Below are positions 1-6,409 of a stretch of DNA of 7,766 nucleotides, piece by piece (position 1 is the first letter of the stretch; every line of letters starts with the position of its first letter). The translations under genes and the position numbers were made by a program. The notes under the pieces were generated by a model that worked only from the letters and a program-made list of their open reading frames with translations, had not been told where the DNA came from and did no database searches. Where the stretch lies: contig DDXK01000062.1 of assembly GCA_002347185.1 (NCBI GenBank), forward strand, positions 1 through 7,766, given 5' to 3'. Source of the DNA: Desulfobulbaceae bacterium UBA2262. GTDB lineage: Bacteria; Desulfobacterota; Desulfobulbia; Desulfobulbales; Desulfurivibrionaceae.

Positions 1-3000
1 TAGCCGGTGCCGAAATCGTCGAGGGCCAGCCCCAGCCCCAGCGCCTTCAGTTCCAGGAGCAGGGCCAGGGCGGTCTGCTCGTTGGCCATGACCGCGCTTT
101 CGGTGATCTCGAGGGCGAGGCTGGCAAAGGGCAGGCCGGTCTCCTCGACGATCTGCCGCACCCGCGCCACCAGGCCTTCCTGCATGAACTGGCGCGGGGA
201 GAGATTCACGGCCACGGTCAGATCCTTTCTCTCCCCCAGCCAGCCCCTGGTGTCCAGGCAGGCCTGGCGGAGGACATATTCGCCGATGGGGACGATCAGG
301 CCGGTTTCCTCGGCCAGGGGGATGAAGTCGAGGGGGCTCACCAGGCGCCCATCCCTGGTTTTCCAGCGGATCAGGGCCTCCATGCCGGTGATTTGCCGGG
401 TGGCCGGCGCGACCTTGGGCTGGTAATAGACGAGGAACTCGTCGCGCTCCAAAGCCTTGCGCAGGTTGTTCTCCAGGGAGAGGCGGTGGACGACCGCGGC
501 GTTCATGGCCTTGGTGAAGAGCTGGTACTTGTTCTTGCCCTCCTCCTTGGCGCGGTACATGGCGAGTTCCGCGTTTTTCAGCAGGGTTTCCGAGTCATTG
601 CCGTCGGTGGGCGAGTAGGTGATGCCGATGCTCACCGTGACAAAGGACTCATAGATGGTCAGGTTGAAGGGGGCGGCAAAAGAGGCGATGATCGCCTCCG
701 CCAGCAGCACCGCCTCCTTTTCGTTTGCGCACTCCTCAAGGAGGACGGCGAAATCGTCGCCGCCCAGCCTCGCCACGGTGTTGTCGGCGGGAACGCACTC
801 CCGCAGGCGCCTGGCGACCTGCTGCAGCAGGAGATCACCCACGCTGTGGCCGAGGCTGTCGTTGATGTGCTTGAAGTTGTCCAGGTCGAGGACCAGGGCG
901 GCCACATGCCTGCCGGAACGCTGGGCATGGCCGATGGCCACGGTGAGGCGGTCCAGCATGAGCTGCCGGTTGGGCAGGGAGGTGAGGGCGTCGTGGTAGG
1001 CGTGGAAATGGAGCTGTTCCTCGTAGCTGCGCAGCTGGCTCATGTCGTGGAAGACCGCGACATGGTGGGTGGGCTGGCCGTAGTCGTCGGTGATGGCGGT
1101 GATGGTGAGCCACTCCGGATAGACCTCCCCGTTTTTCCGGCGGTTCCAGATTTCCCCTTCCCAACGGCCGGAGGCAAGGAGGGTGGCCCACATCTTCTGA
1201 TAAAAGGAGGCGTCATGGCGGTCCGATTTGAGGATGCTCGGCCGCTGGCCGATGGCCTCCTCGGGGCTGTAGCCGGTGATGACCGTGAAGGCGCGGTTCA
1301 CCGACTGGATGACGCCGCTGGCATCGGTGATGGTGATCCCCTCGATGCTGCTCTCGAAGACCCTGGCGGCCAGGGCGAGCTGCTCCTCGCTCTTCTTGAG
1401 CAGGGTGATGTCCTGGACCGTGCCGAACATGCGCACCGGCGTGCCATTCTCGGCGAATTCCACCTCGCCTTCCGCATGCAATTCGCGGAAGGTGCCATCC
1501 AGGAGGATGCGGTGATTTATGCTGTAAGGCGCTCGGGTTTCCAGGGTGTGTTGAACGGCGTCCTGCACCTTCCGGCGATCGTCGGGATGGACATGGCTTA
1601 AAAAATTTTCATAGCTGGGCGCTGTTTCCTCGGGAGAGAGCCCGAAAATTCGATAGACCTCGGCGGACCAGAGCAGGGTGTTTTCCGGGATATGCCAATC
1701 CCAGTAACCGAGTTGGGCTATCTGCTGGGCCTTATTCAGGTTGGCCTCGCTGGTTCCCAGCCGTTCCGCCGCCTGCTGGCGTTCGATGAGCAGGGCCAGG
1801 GCCTGGGCCACCGTTTCCAGAAACTGCTGCTCCGGCTCGCTGCAGGCGTGGCCGGCCTCGGCGTAGAGCATCAGCACCCCGAGGGTCTGCTCTTCCTTGG
1901 TGATGGGGATGATGTAATGGCTCTGGTCGTCCATGCCCTGATAGCGGGAGAGGTGCTCTTCCGGCAGATGGGGGGCGAAGATGAAGCGCCGTTCCTGGGC
2001 GGCCCTGCCACAGAGGCATTCGCCGAAGCTGATGGTCCCGCATTCCCTGAGCAGGGAGGGATCCATGTTCTTGTGCACCGAGAGGGAGAGTGTTTCGGGG
2101 CGGGCCCGGTCGAGGAGGAAGATCCCGCCCTTTGCGGTCAGCGGCAGCCAGGGGATTTCGACGATGAGGTCGAGGGCCTCGCGGAGCTGCTCCAGGAGGG
2201 AGGAATCCTTGAAGCTGATCTGCAGGAGGTTCTGCACGATCTCCTGCTGGCGGCGCAGTCTGATGAGGATGTCCTGGGTCACCTTGTAGGAGGTGATGTC
2301 CCTGCCCAGCACCACCAGGCCCTTCCGGGAGCCGTCCGGGTTGAAAAGCGGGATCTTGTAGAGATCGAGGGCCCGGTAGCCGCCGGTGGGCAGGGAAATG
2401 AGCTCCTCGGTCTGCAGGGTCTTTCCCTGCTGCCAGGCGCGGTTGTCGCTCTCTTCGCAGGCGAGGAAGGCCGCGCGGTAAAAGGGGCTGAAGGCGGCGA
2501 GTTCGGCGTCGGTTCTGCCCCGGTATTCCACGCCGGTGAGCTGGAAAAGCTCCAGGTCGGCCCGGTTCGCTTCCAGCCAGCGGCCCTCGCCATCCTTGAA
2601 GCAGACGATGTCGGGCATGGCGTCGAGCAGGGTGCGCAGCCGCTCCTCGCTGCCGGGCGGGCCGGGTTCCTGGCCGGGGCTCTGGAGTTCGGCGGCAAAC
2701 AGGGGCGGGTCCGCCAGGGGCAGGCGGGTCAGGCGCAGGGTGAGGTCCAGCTCCTTTCCCGGGCCGGGCAGGGGGCAGTGCGCGCTCTCCTCCAGGCCTT
2801 GGAGCAAAGAGCCGAGCAGCTGGTCGTGCCCATGCGTTTCTTCCCCTCCCGGCGTATCGGCGAAAAGGGCGAGCAGGTTCTGGCCAACCCCGCAGACCGG
2901 GTGGCCCAGGCCGTTGAGCGTCTTGGTCCAGGCGTCGTTCAGGGCCTGGATTGTCCCGCTGCTGTCGACGATGGCGACCGGGAAGGTGAGGCGGGCGAAA

Positions 3001-3029
3001 ATATCGGCGAACGCAACGGCACTGAGCAT
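1..3029 (-). CDS. Multi-sensor PAS/GAF GGDEF-EAL cyclic-di-GMP signalling protein (3' end outside window)
   Basis: Cytoplasmic protein predicted to make and/or break down c-di-GMP; no membrane segment is evident. 1009 codons are visible and the frame runs open through base 1, so the C-terminal part of EAL is missing. Domains in order (residues from the start at 3029): PAS-like ~8-115; PAS ~128-250; GAF ~265-420; PAS with HPDDR at 481-485 ~430-545; classic PAS ~548-668 (VNRAFTVITGYSPEE); GGDEF ~675-835; EAL from ~850. The cyclase signature is GGDDF (756-760), with Asp for the usual Glu. The RxxD inhibitory site is absent (VPAD at 746-749). The EAL half looks catalytically competent as far as seen: EALIRW (E884), VNLSPRQF (N942), LEITES (E974), LDDFGTG (D1004, D1005). 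Phosphodiesterase activity is therefore the safer guess. An in-frame ATG at 3083 would add 18 residues, but its codons are AT-rich and it overlaps the -10 box of a good promoter, so 3029 is preferred. Neither start has a clear Shine-Dalgarno sequence. Confidence 0.93.
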   Translation of the reverse strand, partial: MLSAVAFADIFARLTFPVAIVDSSGTIQALNDAWTKTLNGLGHPVCGVGQNLLALFADTPGGEETHGHDQLLGSLLQGLEESAHCPLPGPGKELDLTLRLTRLPLADPPLFAAELQSPGQEPGPPGSEERLRTLLDAMPDIVCFKDGEGRWLEANRADLELFQLTGVEYRGRTDAELAAFSPFYRAAFLACEESDNRAWQQGKTLQTEELISLPTGGYRALDLYKIPLFNPDGSRKGLVVLGRDITSYKVTQDILIRLRRQQEIVQNLLQISFKDSSLLEQLREALDLIVEIPWLPLTAKGGIFLLDRARPETLSLSVHKNMDPSLLRECGTISFGECLCGRAAQERRFIFAPHLPEEHLSRYQGMDDQSHYIIPITKEEQTLGVLMLYAEAGHACSEPEQQFLETVAQALALLIERQQAAERLGTSEANLNKAQQIAQLGYWDWHIPENTLLWSAEVYRIFGLSPEETAPSYENFLSHVHPDDRRKVQDAVQHTLETRAPYSINHRILLDGTFRELHAEGEVEFAENGTPVRMFGTVQDITLLKKSEEQLALAARVFESSIEGITITDASGVIQSVNRAFTVITGYSPEEAIGQRPSILKSDRHDASFYQKMWATLLASGRWEGEIWNRRKNGEVYPEWLTITAITDDYGQPTHHVAVFHDMSQLRSYEEQLHFHAYHDALTSLPNRQLMLDRLTVAIGHAQRSGRHVAALVLDLDNFKHINDSLGHSVGDLLLQQVARRLRECVPADNTVARLGGDDFAVLLEECANEKEAVLLAEAIIASFAAPFNLTIYESFVTVSIGITYSPTDGNDSETLLKNAELAMYRAKEEGKNKYQLFTKAMNAAVVHRLSLENNLRKALERDEFLVYYQPKVAPATRQITGMEALIRWKTRDGRLVSPLDFIPLAEETGLIVPIGEYVLRQACLDTRGWLGERKDLTVAVNLSPRQFMQEGLVARVRQIVEETGLPFASLALEITESAVMANEQTALALLLELKALGLGLALDDFGTG

Positions 3030-3081
3030 GAAATCACACGGTGTTTCAGTAAAAATATTTCCCGCTTGCCTATTCTCTGAC

Positions 3082-3110
3082 ATAATAGCTGAGAATGGCA
3101 CCGCCTGCAA
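3082..3110 (-). promoter_or_regulatory. Predicted sigma70 promoter of the GGDEF/EAL gene
   Basis: Read on the minus strand, TTGCAG (3110-3105) is followed by 17 bases and then TATTAT (3087-3082). The -10 box matches TATAAT at five of six positions; the -35 box matches TTGACA only at TTG. Transcription would begin near 3075, giving a leader of about 45 bases before the ATG at 3029. The alternative ATG at 3083 lies inside the -10 box, which argues against it as the translation start. Predicted from sequence only. Confidence 0.5.
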
Positions 3111-3238
3111 AGGGAGAGTCCCGTGCCGGCGGAGCGGGTTGGCGGAAGCGAGCCGCGCCGCAGAAAGGCGTTGCGGAACAGGGCTCAGGAATAGTAATAA
3201 TTCGCAGAAGAACTTTCAAGAACAAACTCTTCCTACCC

Positions 3239-3244
3239 AGGAGG
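3239..3244 (+). promoter_or_regulatory. Ribosome binding site deciding the start of the rhodanese/MBL gene
   Basis: A perfect AGGAGG ends four bases before the ATG at 3249. The next in-frame ATG (3261, residue 5) would be 16 bases away. The first start is therefore preferred, although four bases is a tight spacing. Confidence 0.7.
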
Positions 3245-3248
3245 CCCC

Positions 3249-4439
3249 ATGCGCAGGAAAATGCCCTTTCTCTACACGGCCGACGAACTTTTTCAGTGGA
3301 TCGGCGGCAGGCCCGACTTCCTCCTCCTCGATGTCCGCAACGAAAAGGATTTCGCCAACTGGAGCGTGGAAGGGCCGGAATTCTTCCCCTACATCAACAT
3401 CCCCTACTTCAACTTCATGGAGGATGTGCAGGGCAGCATCGACCGTATCCCCCCGGGGCAGAAGGTGCGCATCGTCTGCGCCAAGGAGGGCTCGGCCAAG
3501 TATGTGGCCGACCTGCTCGTGCAGAACGGATTTCCCGACGTGGGCTACCTCAGGGAGGGGATCGTCAGCTGGGGCAACGCCCTGGTCCCGCGTAAGGTGA
3601 GCGGCGACGACGAGGCCTATGCCCTCTACCAGTTCATCCGGCCCGGCAAGGCCTCGTGCAGCTACCTGCTCGTCAGCGGCAAGGAGGCTTTCGTCTTCGA
3701 TCCCTCCCGCAACCTGGAGGTATACCGGCGGGTGGCCAGGGAGCATGGGGCGCGGATCGTGAAAAGCTTTGAGACGCACCGCCAGGCCGACTATATTTCC
3801 GGCAGCCCCGAGCTTGCCCGGGAAAAGGGCTGCGTCGTCATGGTCAACAGCCTCGATTTCGAGGGGGCCGCCTTTCCCTGCGAGCCCATTGTCCATGGCC
3901 AGGTCTACGGCCTGGGGAAAAAGGGGCCGAAGGTCACGGCCCTGCATACCCCCGGCCACACCATGGGCAGCACCTGCTACTGCATCGACGACAGGTATCT
4001 GCTGAGCGGCGACACCATCTTCGTCAACACCGCGGGCCGCCCCGATCTCGGCGGCAAATGGCAGGAATGGGCCCGGGAGCTCTATCTGACCCTGATGCTG
4101 CGCCTGCGGGAGCTGAGCGACGGGATCCTGATCCTGCCGGGCCATTACACCAGCTGGGAGGAGGCCAACGGCGAGGGGATCTTCGCGGCCCGGCTCGGTG
4201 ACCTGCGCCGGGAGATGCTCGCCTTCCGGCTGCCCAACGAGCGGAAGTTTGCCGAATTCATCCAGGAGAACATGCGGCCTCAGCCCGGGGTCTACGCGGA
4301 GATCCGCCGGGTGAACGGCGGCTGGCTCAAGGTCAGCCCCGAGGAGGCGGACATCATGGATCTGGGCAAGAACGAATGCGGGGCCAGCAATTACGGCAAG
4401 GTGGGGGTGAGCGCCGAGGTGCAGCGCTGCGCGGTCTGA
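3249..4439 (+). CDS. Rhodanese-MBL fold protein, ETHE1/persulfide-dioxygenase-like with a modified metal motif
   Basis: A 396-residue, probably cytoplasmic protein without a signal peptide. Residues ~8-115 form a rhodanese (sulfurtransferase) domain with LLLDVR (25-30) and a candidate persulfide-carrying Cys77 in the loop CAKEGSA; the Arg usual at loop position six is Ser82. Residues ~123-320 form a metallo-beta-lactamase fold of the glyoxalase II/ETHE1 branch. The HxHxDH motif reads H177-R-Q179-A-D181-Y182, so two of four ligands are replaced. His237 (HTPGHTMGS), Asp255 (LLSGDT), AGRPDL (262-267) and His299 (ILPGHY) are kept. ETHE1-type enzymes bind one iron through equivalents of H177, H237 and D255, all present here. 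A likely role is oxidation or transfer of sulfane sulfur (for example glutathione persulfide), but hydrolase or non-enzymatic roles remain possible. The tail (~320-396) has Cys377 and Cys394 and no domain I recognise. The order rhodanese-then-MBL is opposite to that of PDO-rhodanese fusions and CstB. It is followed after 125 bases by a co-directional heme chemoreceptor. Confidence 0.88.
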   Translation: MRRKMPFLYTADELFQWIGGRPDFLLLDVRNEKDFANWSVEGPEFFPYINIPYFNFMEDVQGSIDRIPPGQKVRIVCAKEGSAKYVADLLVQNGFPDVGYLREGIVSWGNALVPRKVSGDDEAYALYQFIRPGKASCSYLLVSGKEAFVFDPSRNLEVYRRVAREHGARIVKSFETHRQADYISGSPELAREKGCVVMVNSLDFEGAAFPCEPIVHGQVYGLGKKGPKVTALHTPGHTMGSTCYCIDDRYLLSGDTIFVNTAGRPDLGGKWQEWARELYLTLMLRLRELSDGILILPGHYTSWEEANGEGIFAARLGDLRREMLAFRLPNERKFAEFIQENMRPQPGVYAEIRRVNGGWLKVSPEEADIMDLGKNECGASNYGKVGVSAEVQRCAV

Positions 4440-4446
4440 GGCCAGG

Positions 4447-4464
4447 GGCCGGGTGCGTCCGGCC
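4447..4464 (+). other. GC hairpin just after the rhodanese/MBL stop codon
   Basis: GGCCGG (4447-4452) and CCGGCC (4459-4464) form a perfect 6-bp stem with a 6-base loop, starting eight bases after the stop. A purine-rich stretch follows instead of a T run. It is therefore not a convincing intrinsic terminator; it may be an mRNA-end stabiliser, a partial terminator or a chance structure in GC-rich DNA. Confidence 0.35.
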
Positions 4465-4499
4465 GGAGGAAAAAGAAAAATGAACAGGGGCGCAGTCTT

Positions 4500-4523
4500 C
4501 CGCCGGGCAGTTGGGTCCGGCGG
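4500..4523 (+). other. Second GC hairpin in the spacer before the chemoreceptor gene
   Basis: CCGCCGG (4500-4506) and CCGGCGG (4517-4523) form a perfect 7-bp stem with a 10-base loop, extendable by two outer G-U pairs in RNA. No T run follows. It lies about 40 bases upstream of the chemoreceptor start and 31 bases before its ribosome binding site, so it could affect read-through or translation. No known riboswitch consensus was recognised around it. Confidence 0.35.
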
Positions 4524-4564
4524 GGATCACGAGGCGTGCCCGCTAGCGTCGGCTGGAGAAGAGA

Positions 4565-6322
4565 ATGGATCTGAAGCAATGGTCTTTGCGTGGTAAAATT
4601 GTTCTGGTCGGGGTCTTTCTTCCCACCGTCCTCATCGTGCTCCTTTTCCGGCTTTATGCCGACGAATCGCGCGAGAAAACCATCCAGGCCTTCACCGACA
4701 AGGCCCGGGCCATCTGCCTGACCGCGGAATCCACCCGCCAGGAGATGGAGGCCAAGTGGGAGCTGGGGCTCTTTTCCGCGGAAAAGCTCCGGGAGCTGGC
4801 GGAGCAGGGCCAGCGGGAGAAGGTGATCGCCGCGGTGCCGGTGGTTTCCGCCTGGAACGCGGCCATGCGCAAGGCGGCCGAGGGCGGGTACACCTTCAAG
4901 GTCCCCAAGTTCCACCCCCGGAATCCGAAGAACGAGCCCGACCCCCTGGAGGCGCGGGCTCTCAAGACCATGGGCGAGCAGAACCTGGACGAGTACTACG
5001 AGATCGATCCGGCCAGCAACGCGGTCCGTTATTTCCGGGCCGTGCGCCTCAGCGAAACCTGCATGCTCTGCCACGGCGATCCGCAGACCTCCCAGGCCCT
5101 CTGGGGCAACACGCAGGGTCTTGATCCCACCGGCGGCACCATGGAAAACTGGAAGGTGGGCGAGATCCACGGCGCCTTCGAGGTGATCCAGTCCCTGGCC
5201 GAGGCGGACCGGCAGCTGAGCGCCTCCCTCTGGAAGGGCGGGCAGCTCGTGGTGGTCGGCCTCCTCGTCATGGCGGTGCTCTTCGCCACCCTGGTGATCG
5301 GCATCGTCGCCAACTCGGTGATCAAGCCGATCAGCAGGGTCATCTCCGACCTGACCCGGGGGGCCGACAACCTTCTCGATGCCGCCAACCAGGTTTCCGC
5401 GGCGAGCAACGAACTGGCCGACGGCGCCACCCGCCAGGCCGCCAGCCTGGAAGAGACTTCATCCGCTCTGGAAGAGGTTTCGTCCATGAGCAAACAGAAC
5501 GCCGAAAATGTCAACCAGACCAGCAAGATGGCCGAGGATGCCCGCAATTCCGCCGAGGTCGCCCAGAACAGCATGGTGAAGATGAGCGACGCCATCGGCG
5601 GCATCAAGCGCTCCTCCGACCAGACCGCCATCATCATGAAGACCATCGATGAGATCGCCTTCCAGACCAACCTGCTGGCCCTGAACGCGGCGGTGGAAGC
5701 GGCGCGGGCCGGAGAGGCGGGCGCCGGTTTCGCCGTGGTCGCCGAGGAGGTGCGCTCCCTGGCCCTGCGCAGCGCCGAGGCGGCCAAGCAGACCGCCCAG
5801 CTCATCGAGGAATCCCAGAAAAACGCGGACAACGGCGTGGCCGCGGCCGAGGAGGTCCGGGAGATTCTCGGCGCCATTGTCGAGGGGGTCAAGAAGGTGA
5901 GCAATCTTGCCCGCGAGATCACGGTGGCCAGCGACGAGCAGGCCGTGGGCGTCAACCAGATCAACCTGGCGGTCTCCGAGGTGGACAAGGTCACCCAGGG
6001 CAACGCCGCCATTTCCGAAGAGGCGGCCTCGGCCAGCGAAGAGCTTTCCGGCCAGGCCAAGGAGCTCAACGCCCTGGTGCACTCCCTGGCGGAAATAGTC
6101 GGGGCCAAGGCTGCTCCCGCGTCCGGCGGGAGCGGTGGTGCGCCGAGGCGGGAGGAGCAATGGGAGCGGAGGGCCGTTCCGGCCCTGCCGGCTGCCAAGG
6201 CCAAGCCGACAGCTGCGGCCGGCAGGGGGGCGAAGAAGCTGAGCGCGCCGCCGGTGAAGCCGAAAGCGGCCAGGGCGGAGGAGGTCATCCCCTTCGATGA
6301 CGAGGAATTCAAGGATTTTTGA
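4565..6322 (+). CDS. Methyl-accepting chemotaxis protein with periplasmic c-type heme sensor (Tll0287/DUF3365-like)
   Basis: A 585-residue transmembrane chemoreceptor. TM1 is at ~11-30 and TM2 at ~226-249, leaving ~31-225 in the periplasm. That sensor has an N-terminal helix with Cys51, NPKNEPDPLEARALK (120-134), a covalent heme c site C166-M-L-C169-H170 and GNTQGLDPTGG (181-191), the pattern of Tll0287-like heme domains. The expected role is sensing redox state or a heme ligand and signalling to the CheA/CheW array. After TM2 there is IKPI but no full HAMP (no DExG); the chain runs into methylation helices (RQAASLEETSSALEEVSS, 290-307). The kinase-control tip is near-canonical: IDEIAFQTNLLALNAAVEAA (361-380), then GEAGAGFAVVAEEVRSLA. 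About 20 heptads follow the tip, close to the 40H class. A flexible Ala/Pro/Lys linker (~515-572) ends in an acidic, aromatic tail, FDDEEFKDF, which may tether adaptation enzymes, though it is not the enteric NWETF. GGAG (4555-4558) supports the start. Cytochrome c maturation and Sec export are required. Confidence 0.95.
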   Translation: MDLKQWSLRGKIVLVGVFLPTVLIVLLFRLYADESREKTIQAFTDKARAICLTAESTRQEMEAKWELGLFSAEKLRELAEQGQREKVIAAVPVVSAWNAAMRKAAEGGYTFKVPKFHPRNPKNEPDPLEARALKTMGEQNLDEYYEIDPASNAVRYFRAVRLSETCMLCHGDPQTSQALWGNTQGLDPTGGTMENWKVGEIHGAFEVIQSLAEADRQLSASLWKGGQLVVVGLLVMAVLFATLVIGIVANSVIKPISRVISDLTRGADNLLDAANQVSAASNELADGATRQAASLEETSSALEEVSSMSKQNAENVNQTSKMAEDARNSAEVAQNSMVKMSDAIGGIKRSSDQTAIIMKTIDEIAFQTNLLALNAAVEAARAGEAGAGFAVVAEEVRSLALRSAEAAKQTAQLIEESQKNADNGVAAAEEVREILGAIVEGVKKVSNLAREITVASDEQAVGVNQINLAVSEVDKVTQGNAAISEEAASASEELSGQAKELNALVHSLAEIVGAKAAPASGGSGGAPRREEQWERRAVPALPAAKAKPTAAAGRGAKKLSAPPVKPKAARAEEVIPFDDEEFKDF

Positions 6323-6344
6323 CGGATTTCCGGCAGGTATGCGC

Positions 6345-6376
6345 AGAAGGGGCAGGCTGCGGGGTCTGCCCCTTCT
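6345..6376 (+). terminator. Terminator-like hairpin after the chemoreceptor gene
   Basis: AGAAGGGGCAG (6345-6355) and CTGCCCCTTCT (6366-6376) are perfect 11-base inverted repeats around a 10-base loop, with further pairing possible inside the loop. The stem begins 22 bases after the chemoreceptor stop. It is followed by ACGTTTCG, a poor T tract, so termination may be partial and some transcripts may read into birA. Confidence 0.6.
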
Positions 6377-6409
6377 ACGTTTCGCCGGGCACAGAGAGGG
6401 GGAAAAGGG

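Larger units (their letters stand above)
3030..3248. other. Divergent intergenic region between the c-di-GMP gene and the rhodanese/MBL gene
   Basis: This 219-base spacer separates two divergently oriented genes. The left part (about 3030-3095) is AT-rich and holds the minus-strand promoter. The right part holds an AT-rich stretch, TAGTAATAAT (3192-3201), which could be a weak -10 box for the rightward gene. The nearest -35 candidate, TTGCGG at 3171-3176, is poorly matched and badly spaced (19 bases), so I do not call a rightward promoter. No convincing operator palindrome, riboswitch or terminator was seen. Confidence 0.5.

Noticed and set aside
393..3080. Long plus-strand open frames (393-1601 and 1692-3080) opposite the GGDEF/EAL gene
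   Set aside because: They are antisense to a continuous minus-strand frame encoding recognisable PAS, GAF, GGDEF and EAL domains. High GC makes antisense frames open. Their translations show no domains.
3096..3109. Sigma54-like element TGGCACCGCCTGCA
   Set aside because: The GG-to-GC spacing is two bases too short for a -24/-12 promoter, and the element overlaps a better sigma70 promoter on the other strand.
2536..3600. Plus-strand frames 2536-3600 and 3095-3595 crossing the divergent spacer
   Set aside because: They overlap the N-terminus of the c-di-GMP gene and/or the rhodanese domain in a wrong frame, and are low-complexity and Arg/Ser/Pro-rich.
4440..4564. c-di-GMP (GEMM) riboswitch before the chemoreceptor or katG
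   Set aside because: Such riboswitches occur upstream of similar genes in this bacterial group, so I looked. The conserved GGGACGCAAAGCC-type core and the distal GGTAGCGGGGTTACC-type element are not present.
3216..5170. Minus-strand frames 3216-4145 and 4391-5170
   Set aside because: They are shadows of the rhodanese/MBL and chemoreceptor genes, without domains or a supporting ribosome binding site.
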